Assembly (NCBI GenBank): GCA_018003035.1
Contig: JAGNEX010000015.1
Coordinates: forward strand, 1 to 38,921
Origin: Acidimicrobiia bacterium
GTDB taxonomy: Bacteria; Actinomycetota; Acidimicrobiia; IMCC26256; JAGNEX01
Direction: 5' to 3'
Length of the DNA: 38,921 nt
In this document: in pieces, positions 14,964 to 23,079 of the stretch
Numbering within the stretch: the first letter of the stretch is position 1
Layout: each line of letters starts with the position of its first letter
Position numbers and translations under genes: made by a program
The notes under the pieces: model-generated
The model's input: the letters and a program-made list of their open reading frames with translations, nothing else
Databases searched by the model: none
Told to the model about the DNA's origin: nothing

Positions 14964-15180
14964 ATCGATCTCACCGCAAACGGGACCAGGTTGCGAACAG
15001 TGCGCCAGCGTTCAACGTCGTGCGGAGTTTCATGGGGGGACCTTTTATTTGGAGGGGTTTCGTGAGGGTGACCCCGTGCATCCGGGGAAGCAACGGTCCA
15101 GCGTCCTTCTTTAAGTTGCGTCCGCCGAATCTTCACCCGGCGTCTCTGTCGGCGATATCACTGAGGCGCTGTGTCTGGTG

Positions 15181-15597
15181 TCAAAGCGAACCGCGAGGAG
15201 CGATCCATTCATGGGGTGCTCCGCCAACTGAGGAAATGCGCTCGAAGTCAGCGTCGTAATGGAGCACGACGAGACCGCTGTGCAGCGCGGCCGCGGAGAT
15301 GATGAGGTCGGGGATGGGTATTCGGTGCTGGCCCCGTCGCGCGAGGGCGCGTTGTAGCTCGATGGCGGTGTTCATGACGTCAGGGGTGATCGGCGCGGAC
15401 TCGAAGCTCGATCGCTCGAGCAGAACCGATTCGTATGTGGCCAGGTTTCTGCTGCTGTAGAGAACCTCCAGGTCGATGATGGCGCAGGTGCCGACGGCGC
15501 CGTCGATGATCAACGGGCGTAGGCGGGAAGCGACCTCCGGCAACGACACGCGAGCGAGGGCACTCTTGTCGGCGAGGTAGCGGGCGCTTAGCGCCAT
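15181..15597 (-). CDS. vapC: Type II toxin, PIN-domain ribonuclease (VapC family)
   Basis: The 138-residue PIN domain carries D10 in RYLADKSALAR, E44 in IIDLEVLYSSR, D97 in IPIPDLIISAAAL, and D115/D117 in LHYDADFERI, the four to five metal-binding acids of the family. The N-terminal 'ADKSAL' form is typical of the actinobacterial VapC group with DUF2191-type antitoxins. It starts at ATG 15597, ten bases inside the upstream antitoxin gene. It is expected to be an RNase inhibited by that antitoxin. Confidence 0.9.
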   Translation of the reverse strand: MALSARYLADKSALARVSLPEVASRLRPLIIDGAVGTCAIIDLEVLYSSRNLATYESVLLERSSFESAPITPDVMNTAIELQRALARRGQHRIPIPDLIISAAALHSGLVVLHYDADFERISSVGGAPHEWIAPRGSL

Positions 15598-15794
15598 GCT
15601 TGGCTCATCACCTCTGTATCGGCCAGATCAAGATCTTCGAGTGCCGCTAGCCGATCCGCGTGTTCGACTCGTCGCGCTGCGCGAACGACCTCTGTCAGGG
15701 AGCGGTTGACCGCCTCTTTCATCGTTGAGGCTCCAAGCACCTCGATCGCCGCTGCAAGCAGGTCATCGTCGATGTCGACCAGTCGTTTCGTCAT
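15588..15794 (-). CDS. vapB: VapB-type antitoxin, probably leaderless transcript
   Basis: The 68-residue protein starts MTKRLVDIDDDLLAAAIEVL and continues GASTMKEAVNRSLTEVV, matching the strand-helix-helix of the VapB/DUF2191 antitoxins, then an acidic toxin-binding tail (LEDLDLADTEVM). I choose ATG 15794 because the -10 like element TATACT (15801-15806, minus strand) lies only six bases ahead and there is no ribosome binding site, which points to a leaderless mRNA. The toxin gene overlaps its end by ten bases. Confidence 0.85.
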   Translation of the reverse strand: MTKRLVDIDDDLLAAAIEVLGASTMKEAVNRSLTEVVRAARRVEHADRLAALEDLDLADTEVMSQAWR

Positions 15795-15800
15795 GCGGGC

Positions 15801-15806
15801 AGTATA
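15801..15806 (-). promoter_or_regulatory. -10 element of a leaderless vapB promoter
   Basis: Minus-strand TATACT, within GCTATATACT, ends six bases before ATG 15794. A transcription start 6-7 bases downstream of a -10 hexamer would be at the initiation codon itself. Leaderless mRNAs are common in Actinomycetota. No experimental start is known. Confidence 0.45.
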
Positions 15807-15829
15807 TAGCGCTTCGGGGGGCGAGGATA

Positions 15830-16110
15830 TATCCCTGCCTCTGTCCTCGCATTCCTCTGTGAGGGCACTTTGCGGCAAGCGTGAGGGATTCGACGATGAA
15901 CTCGCTGCATCCGCCAACGTGCCCGATGAAGACCTGATCACGTCCGACGCCCCTTGGCTGCACAACGCAGTGCGGCTGGCGGGACACGAGTTTCGGTGTT
16001 TCTTCCCGCCGACGTCATCGAAGAAGCCAACCGCGTTCTTCGTCGGGCAATCCGCTTTGGTGGAGCGTTGTTTCCTGTGGCTGCGGAACTGCCACTCCAT
16101 GTCGGCAATC
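15830..16110 (+). pseudogene. Possible frameshifted remnant between two VapBC pairs
   Basis: Two plus-strand frames look coding one after the other: first FDDELAASANVPDEDLITSD then APWLHNAVRLAGHEFR (about 15885-15993), next, one base back, VSVFLPADVIEEANRVLRRA then IRFGGALFPVAAELP (about 15996-16094). Their joint would sit near 15993. I do not know the family. It may be chance, but the mix of residues is unlike the antisense noise nearby. If real, it is a dead gene with no clear start. Confidence 0.3.
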
Positions 16111-16114
16111 TGCC

Positions 16115-16137
16115 TATAAACTGCTTGCAAATTGCAA
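16115..16137 (+). promoter_or_regulatory. vapB: Promoter -10 with TTGCAA-A-TTGCAA operator for vapBC
   Basis: TATAAA at 16115-16120 fits a -10 hexamer. Directly after it stand two TTGCAA hexamers (16125-16130 and 16132-16137) separated by one A; each is a palindrome. Sites overlapping or just after the -10 are typical of toxin-antitoxin autorepression. The antitoxin GTG lies at 16159, after a GAGGGG ribosome binding site. Confidence 0.5.
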
Positions 16138-16158
16138 CACGTGTGAGGGGGTTGTTCG

Positions 16159-16380
16159 GTGAAGACGCTGTACTTGCGGAATGTTCCAGAAGAGGTAATC
16201 GAACGCCTGGAGAGGCTTGCTGCGCTGGACGCGACGTCAGTCAGTGCCGTGGCGGTGCGAGAACTCAGCGAAGTGACTCGGCGGGCAGATAACGCAGCGC
16301 TGCTTGGGGCGCTCCCAGACTTGGACGTGTCGGTCTCTTCGATCCTGGCGACGCTCGACGCCGGTCGCAGCGACGGTTGA
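16159..16380 (+). CDS. vapB: FitA/VapB-type ribbon-helix-helix antitoxin
   Basis: GTG 16159 follows GAGGGGG by eight bases. The 73-residue protein opens [20 protein letters not shown], the FitA-like ribbon-helix-helix, and then [20 protein letters not shown], the second helix. The rest, with [17 protein letters not shown], is the toxin-binding tail. It lies ten bases before the PIN toxin start. It probably binds the TTGCAA pair at 16125-16137. Confidence 0.85.
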   Translation: MKTLYLRNVPEEVIERLERLAALDATSVSAVAVRELSEVTRRADNAALLGALPDLDVSVSSILATLDAGRSDG

Positions 16381-16390
16381 TTCGCGTTCT

Positions 16391-16777
16391 ATGACGGTCG
16401 TTGTCGACGCTTCCACTGTTGTGTCCGCACTGTTGAACGCCGGGCCCGCCCGACGGGTCCTGGACACTGAACACCTTCATGTCCCACATCTCGTCGACTC
16501 CGAGGTAGCGAGCGCGCTCCGTCGGCAGGTGATGGGAGGCACCTTGACCGAAGCCGAGGGGTGGACTGCGCTTGATACTTGGAGAAGATTGGGCGTCACT
16601 CGATATCCGGCGATTGGCCTGTTCGACCGCGTCTGGACGCTCCGACACAACCTTTCGCCAAACGACGCCACCTATGTGGCGCTTGCCGAGCACTTGAGCT
16701 GCAACCTGATCACGGCCGACGTCCGAATTGCGGGCGCCCCAGGTATCGCCTGTGCCGTCACCGTTGTGCCGCGCTGA
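16391..16777 (+). CDS. vapC: Type II toxin, PIN-domain ribonuclease (VapC family)
   Basis: The 128-residue PIN domain has D6 in TVVVDASTVV, E38 in LVDSEVASALRR, D92 in SPNDATYVALAEHL and D110 in LITADVRIA, so all four metal ligands are kept. It is close in style to the 1219-1623 toxin (same PSDA/PNDA-TYVALAE and TAD-R motifs), suggesting one lineage duplicated or acquired twice. The degraded copy at 287-531 is most like this one. The gap to the antitoxin is ten bases, with no good ribosome binding site of its own. Confidence 0.9.
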   Translation: MTVVVDASTVVSALLNAGPARRVLDTEHLHVPHLVDSEVASALRRQVMGGTLTEAEGWTALDTWRRLGVTRYPAIGLFDRVWTLRHNLSPNDATYVALAEHLSCNLITADVRIAGAPGIACAVTVVPR

Positions 16778-16950
16778 GCCACGCTCGCCGGCTCGCCCCG
16801 GGGGGTAGTGCGTTTATCTGCCAGCTTTGCTGGAAGAGAAAAGTGGTTGACCCGGCTCCAGGATCGCTTCTGAGGTGCAAGGATCGGTGCCAGATCCGAC
16901 CGTTCCAATCCGGCCAGTTCGGGCAGACGGCCACCGCAAAGGAGCAGCAC

Positions 16951-17619
16951 ATGAGCGATGGACAACGCATCAAGGTTTCAGAGCGCGGACCGTATCTGGT
17001 TCGTGGGGGAGTGCCACTCAAGACCGAGGAACCGTTGTTCGCGTCCGACGGCGAACCGTTGACGTGGCGTCATGACGACGGCCCCGAGGCAGGGACGTCG
17101 TACGCACTGTGCCGCTGTGGCGGGTCGGGCAACAAGCCGTTCTGTGATGGAACGCATGCGAAAATCGAGTGGGACAGCGCTGACAATGCGCCAGGGAACT
17201 ACGACGACAACGCCCGTGACCTGGGCGGGGAAGGCGTCGATATCAAAGACTTCCGGGCGATCTGCGCGCATGTCGGGATGTGTACCGGGCCGGCGACCAA
17301 CGTGTGGAAACTCGCGCATCAAACTGCCGACACCGAGAAGCGGGCAGAGGCGATCGCGATGATCGAAAACTGTCCATCGGGTGCGTTGACCTATGCGCTC
17401 GATGGTCTGGTGAACGAACCCAACCTGCCGGCTCAGATCGGTGTGCTGCCTGACGGTCCGCTTTGGGTGAGTGGCGGCATCCCGGTCGAGCGGAGCACCG
17501 GCGAATCGCTGGAGGAACGCAACCGGGTCACCCTCTGCCGCTGCGGCGGCTCGGCGATCAAGCCGCTGTGCGACGGCACCCACAAAGAGGTGTGGGGTAC
17601 GGCCAAAGCTGGGGAGTAG
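16951..17619 (+). CDS. Double CDGSH iron-sulfur protein with central 4Fe-4S domain
   Basis: ATG 16951 has AAAGGAG six bases before it. The 222-residue protein contains two CDGSH motifs, C54-R-C56…C65DGTH69 and C196-R-C198…C207DGTH211, each expected to bind a 2Fe-2S cluster by three Cys and one His. Between them lies a divergent ferredoxin-like module (Fer4_19) with RAICAHVGMCTG and IENCPSGALTY. This three-part layout is known in bacterial CDGSH proteins of electron transfer or stress roles, exact function unknown. Its 3' third, including about 30 bases of flank, recurs as a dead copy at 19506-19802. Confidence 0.92.
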   Translation: MSDGQRIKVSERGPYLVRGGVPLKTEEPLFASDGEPLTWRHDDGPEAGTSYALCRCGGSGNKPFCDGTHAKIEWDSADNAPGNYDDNARDLGGEGVDIKDFRAICAHVGMCTGPATNVWKLAHQTADTEKRAEAIAMIENCPSGALTYALDGLVNEPNLPAQIGVLPDGPLWVSGGIPVERSTGESLEERNRVTLCRCGGSAIKPLCDGTHKEVWGTAKAGE

Positions 17620-17804
17620 CCGCTTGTGCTGGAGCTAGTTGTAGGACGCGTTGACGTGGAAGACGTTGTGGTCCGCGGTGCGTCAATGAGCGTTGACCCG
17701 GCATGGTCGACGGCATCCGGCCCCCAGCTTGCCGATCCTTGAGCCCAATGGCATGTCCAGTTGTTGCGCCGCGCCGATACGCGCTTCGGAACCCGGCAAG
17801 TGGC

Positions 17805-18581
17805 CTATTGGCTGACGGCGGGCTGCTGGGGCTCGCCGTCTGACGAATCTGGTGTCGTTGGGCCAGGTGTCAGCGGTTCCGAATGTGGCACCCCGCGGCC
17901 CCCCGTCGGTACATCTACCGACGGCCGTTCGGTGGCTGACCAAGGCACTTGAGGGGGCATTCGGTCGTGCGCGGCCTGTTGAACCCCGGCGTTGATCAAC
18001 CCCCGCACCTTCTGCGGCTCGAGCGACCGGAGGTTCCCCGACATCGTCGAACTCCCAAAGGTCACGGTTCGTCCGTCTTCGAACAGGATCCTGCCGTCCG
18101 CATTGAGGACGAAGTAGTGGTCTTCGGGCTGTTCGGATCCCGATTTGATCAGGAAATAGAAGCCTTTGTCCCCGATCAGGCTCCAGGGATTCCCGTCGAT
18201 TTCAAACGGCTGATTCATGCGATCAAATCCGTCTTCTTCGATCCAAATGGTCTGGGGAGCTTGGCCCTTGAGGGCCGACGAGACTTCGAGTTGGACATCC
18301 CGCAATCCCAGCCCAACGTCACCGTCTTCTTTGCCATATTGGCGCCCTCGCTGCACATCCACCACGGTTGCCTCGACTACCAGATCGGCGGTCGCCGCCA
18401 TGGCCGCGACCGAGTCGAAGTAGTACGCGCTTGCAGACGCTGCAGCGACACTCTCGGGTCGCAGGCCGGCAATCGACTGTGATTCAGCGTTCGCGTTGCC
18501 ACAACCGAGGGCGATCAGTACGGGTAGGACCGTGATCGCAACGAATCGTTTGGACGTCGATGGGGGAGGGCAACGTTGCAT
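17805..18581 (-). CDS. Putative lipoprotein, 258 aa
   Basis: ATG 18581 gives a signal peptide with basic start (STSKRFVAITVLPVLIAL) and lipobox ALGC at C27. The middle (residues ~60-170) reads DLVVEATVVDVQRGRQYG, LEVSSALKGQAPQTIWIEED and HYFVLNADGRILFEDG, a beta-rich domain with a pattern common in actinobacterial exported proteins of unknown role. The last 60 residues are Pro/Ser/Thr-rich and probably flexible. No ribosome binding site is obvious. Nothing is seen in 17620-17804. Confidence 0.78.
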   Translation of the reverse strand: MQRCPPPSTSKRFVAITVLPVLIALGCGNANAESQSIAGLRPESVAAASASAYYFDSVAAMAATADLVVEATVVDVQRGRQYGKEDGDVGLGLRDVQLEVSSALKGQAPQTIWIEEDGFDRMNQPFEIDGNPWSLIGDKGFYFLIKSGSEQPEDHYFVLNADGRILFEDGRTVTFGSSTMSGNLRSLEPQKVRGLINAGVQQAAHDRMPPQVPWSATERPSVDVPTGGRGVPHSEPLTPGPTTPDSSDGEPQQPAVSQ

Positions 18582-18748
18582 GTGGCGACTTTAGGACCCG
18601 TCCCCGGGGGGAAAGGGTCGTTGATTGCTTTTAAACCTGTGAAGGACCTTCGAGGTCGACGCCCGCAACGACGAGCGGTTCCTAACTGTGCAACGCGGAT
18701 GAACATCGATTGCTCGGAAGGTCATGCCATCGGTCCTGTCGACCGTTC

Positions 18749-18780
18749 CCCCTGCGCAGTCACGATCGACCGCGCAGGGG
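18749..18780 (-). terminator. Terminator-like hairpin
   Basis: CCCCTGCGC (18749-18757) and GCGCAGGGG (18772-18780) are perfect 9-bp complements with a 14-base loop. It lies 60 bases beyond the end of the frameshifted membrane gene (18840) and upstream of the lipoprotein start (18581), both on the minus strand, so it probably ends the first transcript. Confidence 0.55.
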
Positions 18781-18839
18781 CGGGCGGAGGCCTGCCCCCG
18801 ATTCTCCGATGGGAAAGCGGCTTGACCTAACTGCAGTAC

Positions 18840-19225
18840 CTAACAGACCCGATCCCCGACGTCGGATAGCTGCTGGAGCTTTTGGAGAATCGTCTGACGG
18901 GTGGCGGGGCTGAACCCCTCGTCTGGAAGGTCAGCGAACGCATCAGAAACCTCCCGCGCTGTTGCGCGATATTCCAATGGGGCGCCGCGCACGAATTGTG
19001 GGCTGAAGACAAGGGTCGCTATTGACCGCATGTCCTCGCTGCCCTTCAAACCCACCAAGTGATTCGGGTCAGCCGGAGACCCGAACAAAAGGCCGTCTGA
19101 TCATCGGTCTGCAGGGTGCGGGGGCTGCTTGCCCAGCGGACAAGCAAGACCGCTACAAGTACGACAGCTAGGCAGCCGAGCACCGTAAAAAACCAGGCTC
19201 CCCGTTCTGAAGTTCCACTCGTCAC
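18840..19225 (-). pseudogene. Frameshifted membrane-anchored hypothetical protein
   Basis: GTG 19225 (GGAG nine bases before) opens VTSGTSERGAWFFTVLGCLA, then a transmembrane run VVLVAVLLVRW and SSPRTLQTDDQTAFC. The frame then goes bad and stops at 19046. From about 19090 another frame continues naturally with FGSPADPNHLVGLKGSEDMR, VREVSD-like AREVSDAFADLPDEGFSPAT and LQQLSDVGDRVC to a TAG at 18840. One insertion or deletion near 19092-19100 would restore a protein of about 128 residues: short cytoplasmic part, one membrane helix and an outer helical domain. It could be a sequencing error rather than real decay. Confidence 0.7.
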
Positions 19226-19505
19226 ATTTGGACGCTCCAGTTCTCGCCGACGACACACTGACTCCCGGGACTGGCCTGCGCGCATGTGTGTTTGTCTCCA
19301 AACGCTGCAGCTGGGTTCGGGTGCATAACGTGCCGACACCTAGGCCCAAAACCGAGCGGCTCCGGGTCGTCGGCCAGCCAGGGACCCCAAATACCCTCTC
19401 ACGGTCTTCTGAGTCCAAGGGGAGTTCTTCGCGGCGAAATCTGGCACAAAGCGGCTCCCTCGTCCTTGGTCGGCGGAGGATGAGGAGTGGTTCCCGGTTA
19501 CTGGT

Positions 19506-19802
19506 CGGCGAGTGTGATGATCGAAAACTGTCCATCGGGTGCGTCGACCTATCCGCTCGACGGCCTGGTCAACGAATCCAGTCTGCTGGCCCAGATCGGT
19601 GTGCCGCCGGACGGTCCGCTTTGCGTGAGTGGCGGCATTCCGGTCGAGCGGAGCACCGGCGAACCGCTGGAGGAACGCAACCGGGTGACGCTCTGCCGCT
19701 GCGGGGGCTCGGCGATCAAGCCGCTGTGCGACGGTATCGACAACGAGGTGTGGGTACGGCCATAGCCGGGAGAGTAGGCGCTGGAGCTGAACTGCTAGTT
19801 GA
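19506..19802 (+). pseudogene. Truncated second copy of the double-CDGSH gene (3' third)
   Basis: MIENCPSGASTYPLDGLVNE through ERSTGEPLEERNRVTLCRCG matches residues ~136-222 of the protein at 16951-17619, with about nine of ten bases identical, and the match runs on past the stop to about 19802. The copy is dead: the first two-thirds are missing, CDGTH is changed to CDGID (no histidine ligand), and one G is lost in the GTGTGGGG run, so the end is frameshifted. In 19226-19505 I see no gene. Confidence 0.85.
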
Positions 19803-20142
19803 GGAAGCCGTCAACTTCGTTCCTCGCTCGGAGGATCTAGATGCCCGCAGCGGCAATAGCGTCGTACAGAGGCTCCCCATTCTCCGGTGCGGTTCGCCCC
19901 ACCTTCTCCAAGCTAGGCGGGACGTCGCCATCTCGCGGCCAGGCTCTAAGCGAGAGGGAATCGGCGGGTTGTCGTCGATCGGCTCCGCCCCGGTAGTTCG
20001 ACCACGGATCCGCGTCGCCCGAAACGGAACTAGGGGTTGACGAGCAAACGCATGTTCGATACCTTGTGGATCTCGGTTCGAACCAGTTTCGACCGTACGT
20101 GCGCCCTACGGCTGCCCAACACTCCGAGTGAAGGACCGTGGC
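19803..20142. other. Intergenic stretch, possible dead minus-strand tail
   Basis: No intact gene. On the minus strand a coding-like C-terminus DGDVPPSLEKVGRTAPENGE then PLYDAIAAAGI ends at 19837; in another frame just upstream TTGAEPIDDNPPIPSRLEPG reads well, so a frameshifted remnant is possible. On the plus strand GGTTCGAACC (20075-20084) is a perfect palindrome 59 bases before the HNH gene, and may be part of its control region. Confidence 0.3.
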
Positions 20143-21501
20143 GTGCATTTTGTTACAGAACCGACGCAGCTTGGCGATCTTCCGCCTCGCGCTCCCAAAG
20201 CCAAGGGTGTTGCGACGAAAAGCTCTGGCTCTGGCCAGCGAGCGCGTTGGCGGACACTGACCATCGACGTCGTGTTGCCGGATTCCGTGGCCGCGGCTTC
20301 CATTGAAGAACTCCGCGAGGGGGTCCGGCGGCTCCGAACAGCGCAGGCCGGGCTCGACGCCGCTGGTTTGGAGCTCCATGCCGAACTTGCCACGCGATCT
20401 GAGACTTCGCCGTCAATCCGCCTGACCGAGATCCTCAAGATCGAGGGCGGCCTGTCGGGCCCTGCCGCCAAGCGCCAGTCCACGATCGCGGGACGAGCCA
20501 ACTTCGTCCCGGACGCGGTAGCGGGTCTTGCGGCCGGAGACCTCAGCAACGGTCATCTTCATCAACTCGTCCGCGCCCAGATGGCCCATCCAGGGACATT
20601 TGCCACCCAGCAGAAAGAGTTGGCTCGGCACGCCTCTTGCACGTCAGTCGACTTGTTTACCCGATACATCACTAACTGGATCGCCCGAAGCGATCCCGAC
20701 GACGGATCCGAGCGGTTCAACATCCAACGCGAAAGGCGCGCCCTGTCGTTCGTCAGCAACGCGGACGGCACCGTTGGGATCCGCGGCACGTTTGATCCTG
20801 AGGTGGGCTCCACAATCCAAAGTGCGGTCGGTCACGTTGCCGACGACCTCTGGAGGAGGGAAAGCCGAGGGGCCCGGCCGCGCTGCAGTCATGCTCAGCG
20901 TTTCGCCGACGCGCTCGAACAACTTGTCACCTGTGGATCTACGGTCGGAACCGTTGAGAGCGTTGCGCCATCGGGTTCCGTCGTAGGTCAGATCTCACCG
21001 GACGGTCGACTCAGATCCGCTGGGCCGGCCCGCTCACCACGGCCGGTGCTGCATGTTCGGTGTGACGTCGACCTGCTCGCCGGGGACCTACAGCGCGCGG
21101 CTGAACGGGGCGTCCACGTTGGCCAAACCTCGGCTGGCGCTGCGCTCGGCGCCGCAACGATCCGTCGGTTGGCGTGTGACGCTCTCATCATCCCGACGGT
21201 GATGGGCGGAGACAGTCAGGTTCTGAATGTCGGCCGGACGCGACGGACTGCCACGGCGGCACAACGATCTGCGCTCGAGCATCGAGACGAACATTGCGTT
21301 TTTCCTGGCTGCGATCGGCCCTCAAACTGGTGTCAGGTCCACCATCTCAAACCTTGGCGGCAAGGCGGGCGCACAGATCTCGACAATCTTGCGCTGCTGT
21401 GCTCAACACACCACCACATGGTCCACGAAGGTCGCTGGCGCATCACCCGAGTCGGAACTCGATGGAAGGTCGCGTCACCGACCTCACTTGATGACCCGTG
21501 A
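20143..21501 (+). CDS. DUF222/13E12-type protein with HNH endonuclease domain
   Basis: I choose GTG 20143, as GAAGGA lies seven bases before it; GTG 20128 in the same frame is possible. The ~452-residue protein has the DUF222 helical domain (ASIEELREGVRRLRTAQAGL, ELARHASCTSVDLFTRY, HVADDLWRR) and, at the end, HNH: EHCVFPGCDRPSNWCQVHHL, with KPWRQGGRTDLDNLALLCST and HHHMVHEGRW. Catalytic-type H, N and H are all present, and the CxxxC type zinc site is C-VFPG-C. These proteins are spread in many copies in actinobacteria, associated with REP13E12-type elements; their role is unclear. Confidence 0.9.
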   Translation: MHFVTEPTQLGDLPPRAPKAKGVATKSSGSGQRARWRTLTIDVVLPDSVAAASIEELREGVRRLRTAQAGLDAAGLELHAELATRSETSPSIRLTEILKIEGGLSGPAAKRQSTIAGRANFVPDAVAGLAAGDLSNGHLHQLVRAQMAHPGTFATQQKELARHASCTSVDLFTRYITNWIARSDPDDGSERFNIQRERRALSFVSNADGTVGIRGTFDPEVGSTIQSAVGHVADDLWRRESRGARPRCSHAQRFADALEQLVTCGSTVGTVESVAPSGSVVGQISPDGRLRSAGPARSPRPVLHVRCDVDLLAGDLQRAAERGVHVGQTSAGAALGAATIRRLACDALIIPTVMGGDSQVLNVGRTRRTATAAQRSALEHRDEHCVFPGCDRPSNWCQVHHLKPWRQGGRTDLDNLALLCSTHHHMVHEGRWRITRVGTRWKVASPTSLDDP

Positions 21502-21690
21502 GCGGCTCGCATCTTGGTCACCGGACCCGCTATCCAACGATCCGCAATCTTGGTTTTGCCGGATACACAGAACACCGTCACGCGCCCTTGCGTAGCTCCC
21601 GGCCAATGTTTGTCCGTCGCCCACGGTCGCCGCCCAGAGAACCCAGGGGATCCCGACGCTCACGAAGGACGTTTTGAGAGGATCGCCTGG

Positions 21691-23070
21691 TCATCTCGCA
21701 CACGAGGCCGTCAGACCGAGGCGGCGGCTCATGTCGGATTGCATGATGCCGGCAGGGTCGACTTTGTGCTGTGCGGCTCGCCATTCGTCGAGACGGGGGT
21801 ACATGGTCGACAAGAGCTTTCCGGACATGCGGGAGTCTTTAGCCAAATAGATCCGACCGCCATCGGCCGCCACCAAATCGTCCAGATCGTCTAACAGTTC
21901 TGACAGCCCGCCGGTCCCGGCCGGGATGTCGAGGGCCAAGGTCCAGCCCGGTGCTGGGAACGACAGGGGGGCGGGGTTGGACGGCCCGAACCGTTTCAGT
22001 ACGGTCAGAAAGGAGGGCGCGTGCGAACTGAGACGCTCGGTGCAGATGCGGAGGGTGTCTTCAGCCCCGTCAGGCAACACGAACTGGTACTGCACGAAGC
22101 CCGTTTTGCCATAGAGCCGACGCCACTCTCTAATGCCGTCGAGCGGATGGAAAAACGCAGTGATGGTCTCGGGGTGAGCGACCTGATGTTTGGGTGCTTT
22201 ACGAAACCACAGTTCGTTGAATGCCCTGATGGTCGCCTTATTCAGCAGCCCGGTGGGCACTGCTTTCGGAGCGGAGAGCAACTCTGAGGGCGAGAACTTG
22301 AGAGGGTCATCACGCAGGTTCGTTGGCAGCGCCTCAGCCGCCAGATGATCGCCCCGAGTCAGCACACCACGCCCTAGACGCTTCCCTTGCGCCACCGAGT
22401 CGATCCACGCAACCGAATAACGGTAGCGATCGTCGCCCTCGACCATCGCCGCCATCGTCGCATCCAAGTCGGCGGTCCGTTCGGTGTCGACAGCGATAAA
22501 CGCCGACTCAATCGGGAGCAGGCGCACCGCAGCTTCGAGGATGACGCCCGTCAACCCCATGCCGCCCGCAGTGGCCCAAAACAGCTCTGCGTTGTCGTCC
22601 GGGGAAACGGTGAATTCACCTACAGGGGTCGCCAAGCGAATCCACAACACATGTTGCGTGAAGGTTCCGTCGAGGTGGTGGTTCTTGCCGTGGATGTCAG
22701 CTGCGATCGCCCCGCCGACGGTCACTTGACGCGTTCCGGGCGTGACCGGCACGAACCAGCCGAAAGGAATGAATGACCGCATCAACTGATCGAGCGTGAC
22801 ACCGCCGTCACAGACGACGACGCCTGTCTCGGCGTCGAACCGGCTGATCCGGTCGTACGCCGCGCCGTCGACGACAGTTCCGCCCGAGTTCTGAGCCGCA
22901 TCACCATAGGACCGACCGAGACCACGGGCGATCACGCCTCGGGGGTCCGCATCATCGGTCAGAACCTCGGTGATCGAAGCCTCGTCGCCAGCTGAAATGC
23001 GGCGTGCGCGGGTAGGTGCCGTCATCCCCCAACCGGTCAGCAGCCCATCACGGGCTCGAAAACGACGCAT
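21691..23070 (-). CDS. dprE1: Decaprenylphosphoryl-beta-D-ribose 2'-oxidase (DprE1-like FAD enzyme)
   Basis: The 459-residue FAD-binding oxidoreductase has RGLGRSYGDAAQNSGGTVVD, VTPGTRQVTVGGAIAADIHG and KNHHLDGTF (residues 49-136), as in DprE1. It oxidises the decaprenyl-linked ribose sugar, the first step to the arabinofuranose donor. K411 in YLAKDSR matches the substrate lysine of the mycobacterial enzyme. The residue at the place of the Cys that benzothiazinones attack (C387 in M. tuberculosis) is A379 (WTLALDIP). It lies nine bases after ubiA, in one operon. The partner reductase DprE2 is not in this window. Confidence 0.9.
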   Translation of the reverse strand: MRRFRARDGLLTGWGMTAPTRARRISAGDEASITEVLTDDADPRGVIARGLGRSYGDAAQNSGGTVVDGAAYDRISRFDAETGVVVCDGGVTLDQLMRSFIPFGWFVPVTPGTRQVTVGGAIAADIHGKNHHLDGTFTQHVLWIRLATPVGEFTVSPDDNAELFWATAGGMGLTGVILEAAVRLLPIESAFIAVDTERTADLDATMAAMVEGDDRYRYSVAWIDSVAQGKRLGRGVLTRGDHLAAEALPTNLRDDPLKFSPSELLSAPKAVPTGLLNKATIRAFNELWFRKAPKHQVAHPETITAFFHPLDGIREWRRLYGKTGFVQYQFVLPDGAEDTLRICTERLSSHAPSFLTVLKRFGPSNPAPLSFPAPGWTLALDIPAGTGGLSELLDDLDDLVAADGGRIYLAKDSRMSGKLLSTMYPRLDEWRAAQHKVDPAGIMQSDMSRRLGLTASCAR

Positions 23071-23079
23071 CGCCCGATG

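Noticed and set aside
15068..15094. CRISPR type I-E-like unit (GACCCCGTGCATCCGGGGAAG)
   Set aside because: It occurs only once with no second copy at spacer distance, and no cas gene lies nearby.
17626..17742. 38-codon plus-strand frame after the CDGSH gene
   Set aside because: There is no ribosome binding site or family features, and the first part belongs to the duplicated 3' flank.
20070..20095. SOS (LexA) box in front of the HNH gene
   Set aside because: TCGAAC and TTCGA are present but with spacing one base short of the actinobacterial consensus; only the GGTTCGAACC palindrome is kept as a note.
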